NCBI RefSeq assembly: GCF_039414295.1
Contig: NZ_JBCITM010000001.1
Span: 124,001-188,000 of the forward strand
Reading direction: 5' to 3'
Origin: Anoxynatronum sibiricum
GTDB lineage: Bacteria > Bacillota > Clostridia > Peptostreptococcales > Tindalliaceae
Length of the DNA stretch: 64,000 nt
The notes under the pieces are model-generated. The model had not been told where the DNA came from, ran no database searches, and saw only the letters and a list, made by a program, of their open reading frames with translations. Made by a program: the position numbers and the translations under genes. Shown piece after piece: positions 17,438 through 26,521 of this stretch (positions within the stretch are counted from its first letter, which is position 1; each line of letters begins with the position of its first letter).

Positions 17438-17468
17438 CTGACAAATTCAGAAAATTCTATGGTATAAT
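17438..17468 (+). promoter_or_regulatory. Promoter of the DUF3311/symporter operon
   Basis: CTGACA at 17438-17443 and TATAAT at 17463-17468. The 19-base spacing is long, but the -10 is perfect. Confidence 0.5.
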
Positions 17469-17526
17469 GGGACGAGCAGAATGAATATCAATTGAGCTGA
17501 TGGTTGAAGCTGAGGAGGCTGGTTCC

Positions 17527-17742
17527 ATGGGAAGAAGAAAAACAGGGACCAAATCCGGGAAAATACTGTGGGGTCTGATTATTCTTGGAATAGCTGCCAT
17601 AGAATTTCCCGGCATTCTGTTCATTAACCGCATTGAACCTTCTTTTCTTGGAATGCCCTTTTTGTATGGGTTTGTTCTTTTGGTATGGGCGTACCTTTGT
17701 GTGGTGCTGTGGATTGCCTACAGGATCAACTGGGGAAAATAG
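17527..17742 (+). CDS. Small DUF3311-type membrane protein, symporter partner
   Basis: 71 residues from ATG 17527 (GAGGAGG 8 bases upstream). A basic N-terminus precedes two membrane helices, with the family-like IEFPGILFINRIEPS between them. Such proteins are found directly upstream of sodium:solute symporter genes and are thought to assist the transporter. The symporter starts about 50 bases downstream on the same strand, which supports this call. Confidence 0.75.
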   Translation: MGRRKTGTKSGKILWGLIILGIAAIEFPGILFINRIEPSFLGMPFLYGFVLLVWAYLCVVLWIAYRINWGK

Positions 17743-17793
17743 TCACAGGATGAGCTGACAGCCGGGTGATTAAAGCGGGGTGATAAAACAACC

Positions 17794-19293
17794 ATGGATC
17801 AACACGTGCTTCCATTACTGATTATTGGAACTTATATGTTCATTCCTCTTTACATTGGAACCCGTGCAGGAGAACGGGAACTGGGTACGCCGGAGGACTT
17901 TTTTATCCAGAGCCGCAACATGTCATCGTTGTCGGTCTTTTTTACAGTGATGGCCACATGGATGAGTGCCTTTGCCTTTCTGGGATCGAGTGCGTCTTTT
18001 TACCTGAAAGGTCCTGTTTACTGGACAACCATCGGGTGGGATTTTTTATTTGGTCTCTTATTCTTTGTTCTAGGAAAACGCATCTGGTTTTTTGGAAAGA
18101 TGAATGGGTATATAACGGCGGCAGATTTTTTTCGCGACCAATACCAGTCGGATCGGCTGGCGGATCTGGTGGCGGTGATTCTGCTGGTTTTTACGTTGCC
18201 ATACCTTCAGATTCAGTTGGCGGGTGGTGCCTATCTGATTCAGGTAGCTTCCAATGAGTTGATCCCCTGGGAGCTGGCGGGACTGCTTTTTCTCATCGTC
18301 ATCATTATCTATGTGTGGACGGGTGGTTTACGGGCCGTGGCTTGGGCTGATATTTTTTATGGCATTTTAATTCTCTTTGGACTGGCTTCTTCAGGACTTT
18401 ATTTGGTGAACCGTGTGGGTGGCATGCATTTTCTTTTTGCGGAGTTGCAGCGAACAAAGCCTGAAATTCTAACACTGCCAGGGCCAACGGGTAATGCCGG
18501 AGCACCGCTGTGGCTGGCCATGTTCATTGTCGTCCCCGTGGGAGCGTTGATGGGTCCTCATTTATGGACACGCTTATATGCGGTGCGTAACCCCCGCATA
18601 TTTGATTTAATGCCATTGCTCCTGGGGATGGTGTCAATTATCAATATTTTTCCAATGCTCACCGGTTATGCGGGAATTTTGCTGGAACCGGGCATTGAAA
18701 ATCCTGATATAATACTGCCGGTGCTGCTGTATCGCCATGCCCCCTATGCCTTCATGTCATTAGCCTTGACAGGAGGAGCGGCGGCAGCCATGTCCACTTC
18801 CAATTCTCAGATCCATTCCATTTCTTCTGTCTATACCATCGATATTCACCAAAAGTATATTAATCGCAGCCTGTCCAATAAGCGGCTTCTTCTGGTGGGC
18901 AGAGTTGCCGTTGTCCTTTTTTCGGCGTTCACTTATTTAATGCTGATTTATATCCCTGGATTGTTGATTAACATTGGATTAATTGCCTTGAGCGGCACTG
19001 CCCAGATTTTGATTCCTTTGTGTGGCGCCTTGTTTTGGAGGCGTTCAACTGCTCAGGGTGCCATTACAGGACTCCTGGGCGGCATGGTGGTACTGATCAG
19101 TGCCATGGTCGTCATGCGCTTTGACCCTTCCTTTGAAATTGTGTATGCAGGCATTGTGGCTCTTTTGGTCAATGCAGGTCTTTTTGTGGCGGTCAGCAGC
19201 CAGACCCCTTCCCGGAGCCATGAGATCATTGGAAAATTCGAACAACAGATGGAAGCATTTCGAAAAATATCGTCATTCTCGTCAGAACGCTGA
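17794..19293 (+). CDS. Sodium:solute symporter (SSS family)
   Basis: 499 residues with about 13 hydrophobic helices. SSS features include SVFFTVMATWMSAFAFLGSS in helix 2-3, YVWTGGLRAVAWADIFYG, and GGAAAAMSTSNSQIHSISS with the Ser/Thr residues of the second sodium site. The solute (amino acid, pantothenate-like or other carboxylate) cannot be assigned. It forms an operon with the DUF3311 protein and ends at a strong terminator. The initiation region has a moderate ribosome site (GCGGGGTGA) before the ATG. Confidence 0.9.
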   Translation: MDQHVLPLLIIGTYMFIPLYIGTRAGERELGTPEDFFIQSRNMSSLSVFFTVMATWMSAFAFLGSSASFYLKGPVYWTTIGWDFLFGLLFFVLGKRIWFFGKMNGYITAADFFRDQYQSDRLADLVAVILLVFTLPYLQIQLAGGAYLIQVASNELIPWELAGLLFLIVIIIYVWTGGLRAVAWADIFYGILILFGLASSGLYLVNRVGGMHFLFAELQRTKPEILTLPGPTGNAGAPLWLAMFIVVPVGALMGPHLWTRLYAVRNPRIFDLMPLLLGMVSIINIFPMLTGYAGILLEPGIENPDIILPVLLYRHAPYAFMSLALTGGAAAAMSTSNSQIHSISSVYTIDIHQKYINRSLSNKRLLLVGRVAVVLFSAFTYLMLIYIPGLLINIGLIALSGTAQILIPLCGALFWRRSTAQGAITGLLGGMVVLISAMVVMRFDPSFEIVYAGIVALLVNAGLFVAVSSQTPSRSHEIIGKFEQQMEAFRKISSFSSER

Positions 19294-19313
19294 CACAGCG
19301 GGATGAACGGTTA

Positions 19314-19358
19314 AACCCAAAAGTACCTGTAATACCAACAGGGCTTTTGGGTTTTTTT
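19314..19358 (+). terminator. Intrinsic terminator after the symporter gene
   Basis: AACCCAAAAG (19314-19323) pairs with CTTTTGGGTT (19344-19353), with an inner CCTGT/ACAGG stem, followed by T residues. Confidence 0.85.
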
Positions 19359-19412
19359 GAAATCGGTTGGCGTGTGACAATATGCGAAATAAAGAAGTAG
19401 TGAATGCCCGGA

Positions 19413-20717
19413 TTATTGAATACCCAGCACCAGCCGGGGAAGCCAAAGCGAAAAACCGGGGACAAAGGTGGCCAACAGGAGGGTGGGAATCCAGGCAAAG
19501 AAAATCAGCGCAAAAGTGGTTTTAAGCATCTCATTCACAGGTGCTCCGCCAATGCGGCCGGCCAGATACAGGAAGGGAGCACAGGGTGGTGTGATGCAGC
19601 CCATTCCCAGGTTGACCCCGATGATGGCAGCGAACTGTACAGGGGTGACACCCAACTGAGTGACAATGGGTAACAGGATGGGTGTACATAGAAGGATGGC
19701 GCTGATATCATCCATAAGCATTCCAATTAGTACCATAAACACATTCAGCATCAGCAGAATGACAATGGGATTGTCTGATACGGCTGAGAAAAGCGCCATC
19801 AGTTGTTGAGGCACATTTTCCATGATATAAAGCCGGCTGAGCACCATAACAGAAAGTAGCATGATAAGAATGACGCCGGCAGTATTGACGGAATTCAGAA
19901 GTGTGTCATAAAACTCCCGCCAGGTAAGTCCCTTGTAAATGAAAAAGCCGACGGGAATGGCATAGAGACAGGACATGGCAGCTGCCTCAGTAGGAGTCAT
20001 CACTCCGCCGTAGATGCCACCCAGAATGATGGCAGGTGCGATAATGGCAGGCGTGGCAGAGATGGCTTTTTTGTTAAACACTTTCAGCGTGGTCAAGAAG
20101 TCATAGTTTTCAGTGACGGTGATCTCTTTATTATTGCGTAACAGTATCAGGTTGATGATGCTGAAAAGAATAACCAAAGTGACGCCGGGAGTAACGGTGG
20201 CCAGAAAACTGGCTAAAACAGAAGTGCCGCCAACCCAGGCATATAGAATCATGGTCAGGCTGGGGGGGATCAAAAGGCCCAGTACGCCTGCGCTGGCAAT
20301 AAGTGCCGAGCAATGGCCCCGGGGATAACCTGCTCTGTACATGCGGGGCAGCATGATGGAACCAATGCAGGAGACGGTTGCAAAGCCACTGCCAGAAATG
20401 GCTCCGAAAATGGCGCATGAAATGACCATGACAGCCCCCAAGCCTCCCCGAACTCTGCCTACCAGCACTTCCACCACTTCCACCAGGCGTTCGCCAATGC
20501 CGCCACGCTCCATCAGACCACCGGCCAGTATGAACAGTGGAATGGCCACCAGAATGATGGAGGAAGCCTGGGCATACCCATAAGGAAGTAGGAATGAAGG
20601 GTCGTAGCCACCCAAAATAACCACTACAATGGAAGAGGCAAAGAAGGCAAAGGGAATGGGAACCCCAATGAGCAGTGTTGTCACCAAAGCTATAAAAGCA
20701 AACAGAATAATGTGCAT
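19413..20717 (-). CDS. dctM: TRAP transporter large permease subunit (DctM)
   Basis: 434 residues with about 12-13 membrane helices and typical DctM features: GVPIPFAFFASS near the N-terminus, AIFGAISGSGFATVSCIG, and MGCITPPCAPFLYLAG near the C-terminus. It is the ion-coupled permease that moves a carboxylate-type solute delivered by the binding protein. RBS GAGGAG before the ATG. The gene is last in the dctP-dctQ-dctM order on the minus strand. A divergent two-component system beyond dctP probably controls it. Confidence 0.93.
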   Translation of the reverse strand: MHIILFAFIALVTTLLIGVPIPFAFFASSIVVVILGGYDPSFLLPYGYAQASSIILVAIPLFILAGGLMERGGIGERLVEVVEVLVGRVRGGLGAVMVISCAIFGAISGSGFATVSCIGSIMLPRMYRAGYPRGHCSALIASAGVLGLLIPPSLTMILYAWVGGTSVLASFLATVTPGVTLVILFSIINLILLRNNKEITVTENYDFLTTLKVFNKKAISATPAIIAPAIILGGIYGGVMTPTEAAAMSCLYAIPVGFFIYKGLTWREFYDTLLNSVNTAGVILIMLLSVMVLSRLYIMENVPQQLMALFSAVSDNPIVILLMLNVFMVLIGMLMDDISAILLCTPILLPIVTQLGVTPVQFAAIIGVNLGMGCITPPCAPFLYLAGRIGGAPVNEMLKTTFALIFFAWIPTLLLATFVPGFSLWLPRLVLGIQ

Positions 20718-20739
20718 GCAGTCATCACTCCTCTTCAGG

Positions 20740-21288
20740 TTAGCTTAGAATTTGTTTGCCTTGTTTAAACTGTATCAATGTCAGTTTGATTTCGTCATAA
20801 AAATAGACGAGATTATAGAAAGTCACCAGGGTGAGTCCGATAAGAAGGGAACTTTGACCCCATACCATGGGCAGCCGCCAAACGGGTGTTTTGGTCTTCA
20901 TGGTGAAGCCCCAGACAACAAACTCATAAGCCCAGTAATTGAAGATAGCTGCCAAAACCAGTGTTAAAAAAGAGCGAAACAAATTAATAACTGACTTTAC
21001 ACGTCCTTCTTTCAGGTAGATGTTCAAAATATCGGCAGTGATCTGGTTTTTTCGGTAGCTGCCATAGCTGCTGCCAATCATGTAGAGCCAGAAGGCAAAC
21101 ATCACCAGGATCTCTTCGTAGCCTTTGAAATCGGTGTTAAAAAGCCAGCGCAACAGCATGGCAGAAGACACGATGAGCATGACGGCGAGGCCGGTGACCA
21201 CCATGATGGCCTTTTGAATATTGGCGAGGGTTCGCCAGAAAAGATGGTTTTCCCGTGACAGTTCAATGTCGGTTCTTGACAATTTCAT
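20740..21288 (-). CDS. dctQ: TRAP transporter small permease subunit (DctQ)
   Basis: About 182 residues with four membrane helices, the standard DctQ size and topology (ATMLLRWLFNTDFKGYEEI-like region, MFAFWLYMIGSSYGSYRKNQ). It pairs with DctM. The start is ambiguous: ATG 21288 directly abuts GGGAGGG, while TTG 21282 has a better 6-base gap and TTG 21300 lies upstream of the ribosome site. The downstream gene follows after about 22 bases. Confidence 0.88.
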   Translation of the reverse strand: MKLSRTDIELSRENHLFWRTLANIQKAIMVVTGLAVMLIVSSAMLLRWLFNTDFKGYEEILVMFAFWLYMIGSSYGSYRKNQITADILNIYLKEGRVKSVINLFRSFLTLVLAAIFNYWAYEFVVWGFTMKTKTPVWRLPMVWGQSSLLIGLTLVTFYNLVYFYDEIKLTLIQFKQGKQILS

Positions 21289-21307
21289 CCCTCCCAGCAA
21301 GATGGTT

Positions 21308-21334
21308 ACAGGGGAAAGGCTTGCTTTCCCCTGT
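21308..21334 (-). other. Intercistronic hairpin between dctP and dctQ
   Basis: A perfect 11-bp stem with a 5-base loop and no T-run on the minus-strand side. It probably stabilises the dctP message or attenuates read-through, so that binding protein is made in excess over the permease. Confidence 0.55.
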
Positions 21335-21342
21335 CTAAAAAT

Positions 21343-22386
21343 CTATTCGTACTGTGCTTTCAGTCCATCCAGCAGTTCGCTGGTATAGACAGACTCCAGT
21401 TTTGGCCAGGTGGTGGTTCTGACAAAGTCTGCCAGCATCTGAACTTCGTCGTCGCTCAGTTTTACCACTGTCACACCCAGCTCTTCCAACTGTTCCATCC
21501 AGTGTTCATCTTCCGCTTCGGCAAGTTCAAAGCTTTCCTTGCTCTGACGTTCAAAGGCATCCAGAATAATCTGCTGATCTTCGGCAGAGAGGCTGTCGAA
21601 CAATTTTTGGTTCATGACGTAGGCCGTACTTTCTGCATGCATGTAGGTGCGCCAGAAATAGTCGATGATTTCACCCACCCAGTGGTAGTTTACATTGGGA
21701 GTGCCTCCAATCCAGCCATCCACCACACCTGTCTGAATGGCAGTGGGGGCTTCTGCGTAGGGAACCGTGACGGGGGTATAGCCCAGATCGGCCATGGGTT
21801 CACGGGCGGCAGGCGCAGCCCATACCCGCATCTGCAATCCTTTGTTGGCACCAGGCACCAGCAGGTCCCGGGGTTCTTTTTTTGCAGACATGCCGATGTA
21901 ACCTTCAAGATAGAATCCTAAAAACTTGACGCCCAGCGCTTCGTTGTACTCCACAAATTTTTCACTCAGGAAGGAACCGGGAGCATAAACAACTTTGGCT
22001 TCTTCATAGCCCGTTGTCAGATAAGGCGTATAGGCGGCGCCCAGTCGGGAATCCAGAGAATCGGGAATGGTGATATGGGCCATATCGATGGTGCCGCGGA
22101 CAATTTCTTCGTAGACGGTGTCATAGCCGCCCAGCTGGCTGGCCGGGTAAATGTTAATCTTAATGCGTCCATTGGTCTTTTCTTCCACTTCTTCAGCGAT
22201 GGCATTGGCAGATCGAGTGGCCATGTGGTCAACGGGGTGGTCGGTTGCCAACCGGAGCACCATGGGCTCATCGGAAGCCGCTTGGCCCCCGTTGTCGCCG
22301 GAAGAGCCGCCGCAGGCTGTCAGCAGGAGCGTGATGCAAAGAAAGATGCTGAGAAGAATTGTCTTGTTTCGGTTTCTTTTTTTCAT
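21343..22386 (-). CDS. dctP: TRAP transporter solute-binding lipoprotein (DctP)
   Basis: 347 residues. It has a lipoprotein signal (KKRNRNK, hydrophobic core, lipobox LLTAC-G), then the DctP fold with LRLATDHPVDHMA, INIYPASQLGGYDTVYEEI and the conserved ligand-Arg region LQMRVWAAPAAREPMADLG. It captures an organic acid outside the membrane and hands it to DctQM. RBS AAGGGGG before the ATG. The ligand is not predictable from the sequence. First gene of the minus-strand operon, divergent from a sensor kinase. Confidence 0.93.
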   Translation of the reverse strand: MKKRNRNKTILLSIFLCITLLLTACGGSSGDNGGQAASDEPMVLRLATDHPVDHMATRSANAIAEEVEEKTNGRIKINIYPASQLGGYDTVYEEIVRGTIDMAHITIPDSLDSRLGAAYTPYLTTGYEEAKVVYAPGSFLSEKFVEYNEALGVKFLGFYLEGYIGMSAKKEPRDLLVPGANKGLQMRVWAAPAAREPMADLGYTPVTVPYAEAPTAIQTGVVDGWIGGTPNVNYHWVGEIIDYFWRTYMHAESTAYVMNQKLFDSLSAEDQQIILDAFERQSKESFELAEAEDEHWMEQLEELGVTVVKLSDDEVQMLADFVRTTTWPKLESVYTSELLDGLKAQYE

Positions 22387-22619
22387 GATTCATCCCCCTT
22401 TAATAATGGTTTGGCGGCCACATACTTTGTATGTTGCCGCTTTTGATTCTGCTGTCGCTTTTCATGGATTTGTATTAAAATAGATTCTACAGGAGCAGCA
22501 TTAAAGAAATCATAAAAGCAGCTTTAAAAATGCTTTAAATTATGTAAATAATTTACCGATTCAATATATTGCGCATATTTCAATAAATCAGTTTTTGTCT
22601 GCGGAAAGGGGTGCTGAAG

Positions 22620-24341
22620 GTGTTTGAAATAAGCCCGTCACTGGCTTCGCTGGCTTTTTTGACCCTGTTCATCACACTGCTTTATTTCTATATTTTTTCT
22701 AAAAATCATGAGCCTTATATTAATTACTGGGGTTTCAGCTGGACGATGTACACCATCAGTCTGTTCATCAGCATGTTGTTGCTTAACCAGCCGGGATTAA
22801 CGGTGTTAATCGGCCTGAAAGTCATTTGTGATTTGTTAAACAGCCTGTTTCTGCTGGGAGGCACCTACCTTTTTGTAGGCAGAAAGATTCCCCGGTACTG
22901 GATTCAGTTTCTCTTTATCAATTTACTGTGGATCACATTGGCGGTGTACTATGATTTACCCGTTCTGACGGTGACATTGATCGCCTCCGTCTTTTTTAGT
23001 GTGGTTGCAGTAGCCACCGGTGTCATGCTCTTCAGGTACTGGGACACCAACTGGGCAGATCGAGTCATCGGAGGCTTGGTGTTCATCATCTGGGGGCTGC
23101 ATAAAGCCTATTATCCTTTTCTTTTTCCTGTTTACAGTGATTCCCATCTGGGTTATACCAGTGAAATTATCTTTGCCAACATTTTAAATTTCAGTATTCT
23201 GATCATCTATCTTCAAAAAATACGGAGCCAACTGGCGTTGAGTGAAAAACGTTTTCGCCTGATGGCAGATAATGCAAAAGATCTCATTTACCTTTATCAG
23301 TTGAAACCAATGTTGAAATTTGAGTACATCAGTCCTTCGTCTCTGAACATGCTGGGCTATGAACCTGAAGCTTTCTATGATAATCCTTCATTATTTTCGG
23401 AGCTGGTACATCCGGCTGATCTAGTAATGATGGACTTGCTGACGGAGCCAGATCACATCAACCCGGGACCTGTTACTATACGGTTCCTGCACAAAGAAGG
23501 GCACTACATATGGACGGAGCAACATACCACGATTTTGCATGATGCTGCAGGACATATGAAAGCTGTCGAGGGAATTGCCCGGGATATTACGGACCGCAAA
23601 CGGATTGAGGAAGAAATGATGCAATCGGAAAAATCAAGGCATTCCCTTCTCACCAACATATCCCATGAGTTACGAACACCTATCACTTCTATTCTGGGTT
23701 ATGTATCTGCATTACTGGACGGCACCATTACCATGAAAGAAACAAGAATTAATTACCTGGAACTGATCCAGTCGAAGGCGCTGAGGCTTCAGCGCCTCAT
23801 TCAGGATTTGTTTGAACTGACACAACTGGAGTCTGGTCAAATCTCCTTCAATTTTTCGCAGGTGACAGTGGCAGAATTTATTCAGAATAACCTTCAAAAA
23901 TGTGAATGGGACGTGAATCATGCAGGAATTGTGTTTCAGCTGGTGAACGAAGTGACGCTCAAAGATCTGCAACGGGAAATCATTGTGGATATTGAACGGA
24001 TGGACCAGGTGATTTCAAATCTGGTGTTTAATGCTATCAGGCATACACCACAATCGGGTTTGATTGCGCTGCAAGCTTCGGTTTTCGAAGCGGATCATCA
24101 TCAAAATTTGCAGGTAAAAGTCATCGACAACGGTGTGGGTATTGATGAAACTGATCTAAAACATATTTTTGAACGTTTCTACAGGGGTGGTGGGCAAAAA
24201 GGAATTGTTTATGAAGGGAGTGGCCTTGGGCTCACCATTTCACGAGAGATCATCGAATTTCATGGAGGACATATTTGGGCAGACAGCAAACTATATGAAG
24301 GCAGCAGCTTTTGTTTTACCCTGCCGCTTTATGAACCATAA
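22620..24341 (+). CDS. Membrane sensor histidine kinase (multi-TM, PAS, HisKA, HATPase)
   Basis: About 573 residues. Six or seven hydrophobic helices occupy the first 200 residues, followed by a PAS domain (FRLMADNAKDLIYLYQ), a PAC-like end (GIARDITDRKR), HisKA with H in NISHELRTPITS, and an ATPase domain (NLVFNAIRHTPQSG, DNGVGID, GSGLGLTIS). Start GTG 22620 is preferred over GTG 22611 because GGAAAGGGG would otherwise be too close. It is followed after 38 bases by its response regulator and is divergent from dctPQM, the probable target operon. Confidence 0.92.
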   Translation: MFEISPSLASLAFLTLFITLLYFYIFSKNHEPYINYWGFSWTMYTISLFISMLLLNQPGLTVLIGLKVICDLLNSLFLLGGTYLFVGRKIPRYWIQFLFINLLWITLAVYYDLPVLTVTLIASVFFSVVAVATGVMLFRYWDTNWADRVIGGLVFIIWGLHKAYYPFLFPVYSDSHLGYTSEIIFANILNFSILIIYLQKIRSQLALSEKRFRLMADNAKDLIYLYQLKPMLKFEYISPSSLNMLGYEPEAFYDNPSLFSELVHPADLVMMDLLTEPDHINPGPVTIRFLHKEGHYIWTEQHTTILHDAAGHMKAVEGIARDITDRKRIEEEMMQSEKSRHSLLTNISHELRTPITSILGYVSALLDGTITMKETRINYLELIQSKALRLQRLIQDLFELTQLESGQISFNFSQVTVAEFIQNNLQKCEWDVNHAGIVFQLVNEVTLKDLQREIIVDIERMDQVISNLVFNAIRHTPQSGLIALQASVFEADHHQNLQVKVIDNGVGIDETDLKHIFERFYRGGGQKGIVYEGSGLGLTISREIIEFHGGHIWADSKLYEGSSFCFTLPLYEP

Positions 24342-24379
24342 GCATGGAAAATGACGAATGCGGAAGAGGAGGAAAAACG

Positions 24380-25111
24380 ATGGCGCGAGAAAGAATCCTG
24401 CTGATTGATGATGAACGGGATATTACAGAGTTAATTAAACGGTATCTGCTGAAAGAAGATTTCACCATTGAGTCGGCGGCCAATGGCAGGGAAGCCCTGG
24501 CAGCGGTGCAGGCTTTTCAACCGGATCTGATTCTGCTGGATATTATGATGCCGGATATCGACGGAATAGAGCTGTGTTTGGAGATTCGAAAACAGACTAA
24601 TGTTCCGGTGTTGTTTCTCAGCTGTAAGGCCGGCGAAATTGACAAAGTGATGGCGCTTTCAGCGGGAGGAGATGACTACATCATCAAGCCATTTTTACCG
24701 GGTGAGTTAATTGCCCGAATTAAAGCCCATTTAAGGAGAAATAGGTTGTTGGCGACGGTCAGGGAACAAGATGAAATTCTTCAACATGCCAGCTTGAAGA
24801 TGAACATGGATACGCGGGAAGTTTGGTCGGAAGGTGTTTTGCTCAGCCTGTCCAATAAAGAATTTGAAATTCTCTCCATCCTCATGAAAAACCCCAAGAG
24901 AATTTACAGCATGGAACAGCTCTTTCAGATGGTGTGGAAAATGGACAGCTTTGACGGCGACGCACGCACCATCATGGTGTATATCAGTAATTTAAGGAAG
25001 AAAATTGAGCCAGAACCTTCAAATCCTCAATACATCATTAATGTGCGGGGCGTTGGCTATAAATTCAATCATGCCCTGATTGGCAGAGGAGATTTGCAGG
25101 GAGAATTGTAA
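24380..25111 (+). CDS. OmpR/PhoB-family response regulator
   Basis: 243 residues from ATG 24380 (AGAGGAGG 7 bases upstream). The receiver domain has DDE at the N-terminus, the phospho-Asp in LILLDIMMPD and Lys in IIKPF. The C-terminal winged helix ends with the expected DARTIMVYISNLRKKIEP and INVRGVGYKF. Cognate partner of the membrane kinase just upstream. Likely regulates the neighbouring TRAP transporter genes. Confidence 0.94.
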   Translation: MARERILLIDDERDITELIKRYLLKEDFTIESAANGREALAAVQAFQPDLILLDIMMPDIDGIELCLEIRKQTNVPVLFLSCKAGEIDKVMALSAGGDDYIIKPFLPGELIARIKAHLRRNRLLATVREQDEILQHASLKMNMDTREVWSEGVLLSLSNKEFEILSILMKNPKRIYSMEQLFQMVWKMDSFDGDARTIMVYISNLRKKIEPEPSNPQYIINVRGVGYKFNHALIGRGDLQGEL

Positions 25112-25148
25112 GCATCACAAAATACTGCCGGGTAGTATGGAAACCACT

Positions 25149-25177
25149 ATGACGAATCTGGTGCTCTATGGTACAAT
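25149..25177 (+). promoter_or_regulatory. Promoter of proBA
   Basis: ATGACG at 25149-25154, 17-base spacing, TACAAT at 25172-25177. Confidence 0.5.
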
Positions 25178-25272
25178 AACAGTTGAACTATTTTACGGCA
25201 AATATTATCTGAAACTCATATTTAGACTGAAAGGTGGAAGCTGGAAGCCCGTCGAGGCCTTTGGCGCTGTTG

Positions 25273-26403
25273 ATGAACCGAAAAGAACGCATGCAGCATG
25301 TGAAACGCATTGTCATCAAAGTCGGCACCTCTACCATCACCCACGGCAATGGACTGCTGAATCTGAACCGAATGGAGCTATTGGTGCGTCAGATTGCCGA
25401 TCTCCACAACCAGGGCTATGAGGTGGTATTGGTATCCTCAGGCTCCATTGGTGCTGGCATTGGGCGGTTGAACTTAAAGAAGCGTCCCAATACCATCCCT
25501 GAAAAGCAGGTGGCAGCAGCAGTGGGCCAGGGAATCCTGATACACATGTATGAAAAACTTTTCTCCGAGTACGGCAAAGTGGTGGCCCAGATACTGCTTA
25601 CAAAAGAAGATATCCACCACCGCACCCGGTTTCTTCATGTGCGAAATGCCTTCTTTTCTCTGCTGGAACAGGGCGTGGTTCCCATTGTGAATGAAAATGA
25701 TGCCATTGCAGTGGATGAAATCAAACTGGGAGACAATGACACCCTTTCTGCCATTGTCAGCAGCATTGCAGAAGCAGACTTGCTGATTCTCCTTTCTGAT
25801 ATTGATGGCCTTTGTGAAGCGGACCCCCGGGTATGTCCCGGCGCAAAGCTGATTCACACCGTCAGCGAAATCACGCCCGAAATCGAAAAACTGGCAGGCG
25901 GCGCAGGGAGCAGTCTGGGTACCGGCGGGATGATCACCAAGATCAATGCAGCCCGCATTGCCACCACTTCCGGAACAGCCATGGTGATTGTCAATGGCAG
26001 TAGACCCGGGGTGATTCAGGATGTGATTGACGGCTATGAAATGGGCACATGGTTCCAGGAGCAGCAACATCCCCTTCAGGCAAGGAAACACTGGATTGCC
26101 TTTGGCAGCACCCCTGCTGGCCGGTTGGTAGTGGATGACGGCGCGGTGAGAGCGCTGACAGAGCGGCAAAAAAGCCTGCTGCCCAGTGGTGTTCTAAAAA
26201 CAGAAGAACGCTTCAGGGAGGGTCAGATCGTTTCTATAGTCAGCCAGTCGGGGGTGGAAGTGGCCCGGGGTGTGACAAATTACAGTTCCATGGAAATTGA
26301 TCAGATTAAGGGCCTGAAATCCTCTGAAATCATTGAGACATTGGGCTATAAACCATATGATGAAGTGATACACCGAAACAATCTGGTGGTCTTGCTCCAT
26401 TAA
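25273..26403 (+). CDS. proB: Glutamate 5-kinase
   Basis: Phosphorylates glutamate to glutamyl 5-phosphate, the first step of proline synthesis. About 376 residues: amino acid kinase domain with KRIVIKVGTSTI, VLVSSGSIGAG, VNENDAIA, LSDIDGL and GTGGMITKI-type motifs, then a C-terminal PUA domain from about residue 280 (LVVDDGAVRAL). The start is uncertain: ATG 25273 gives a typical N-terminus, but no ideal ribosome site precedes it, and GTG 25234 or ATG 25291 are alternatives. proA follows about 118 bases downstream on the same strand. Confidence 0.93.
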   Translation: MNRKERMQHVKRIVIKVGTSTITHGNGLLNLNRMELLVRQIADLHNQGYEVVLVSSGSIGAGIGRLNLKKRPNTIPEKQVAAAVGQGILIHMYEKLFSEYGKVVAQILLTKEDIHHRTRFLHVRNAFFSLLEQGVVPIVNENDAIAVDEIKLGDNDTLSAIVSSIAEADLLILLSDIDGLCEADPRVCPGAKLIHTVSEITPEIEKLAGGAGSSLGTGGMITKINAARIATTSGTAMVIVNGSRPGVIQDVIDGYEMGTWFQEQQHPLQARKHWIAFGSTPAGRLVVDDGAVRALTERQKSLLPSGVLKTEERFREGQIVSIVSQSGVEVARGVTNYSSMEIDQIKGLKSSEIIETLGYKPYDEVIHRNNLVVLLH

Positions 26404-26521
26404 GTTGCTGAGCCTGATGAAATGATGAAAGAGATTAAGATGAACACAAGTGGATAGTGTCGGAACACATCTTTTTTAAAAAGAACAAATAATATGAAAG
26501 CGATGAAATGAGGTGCGGGAA

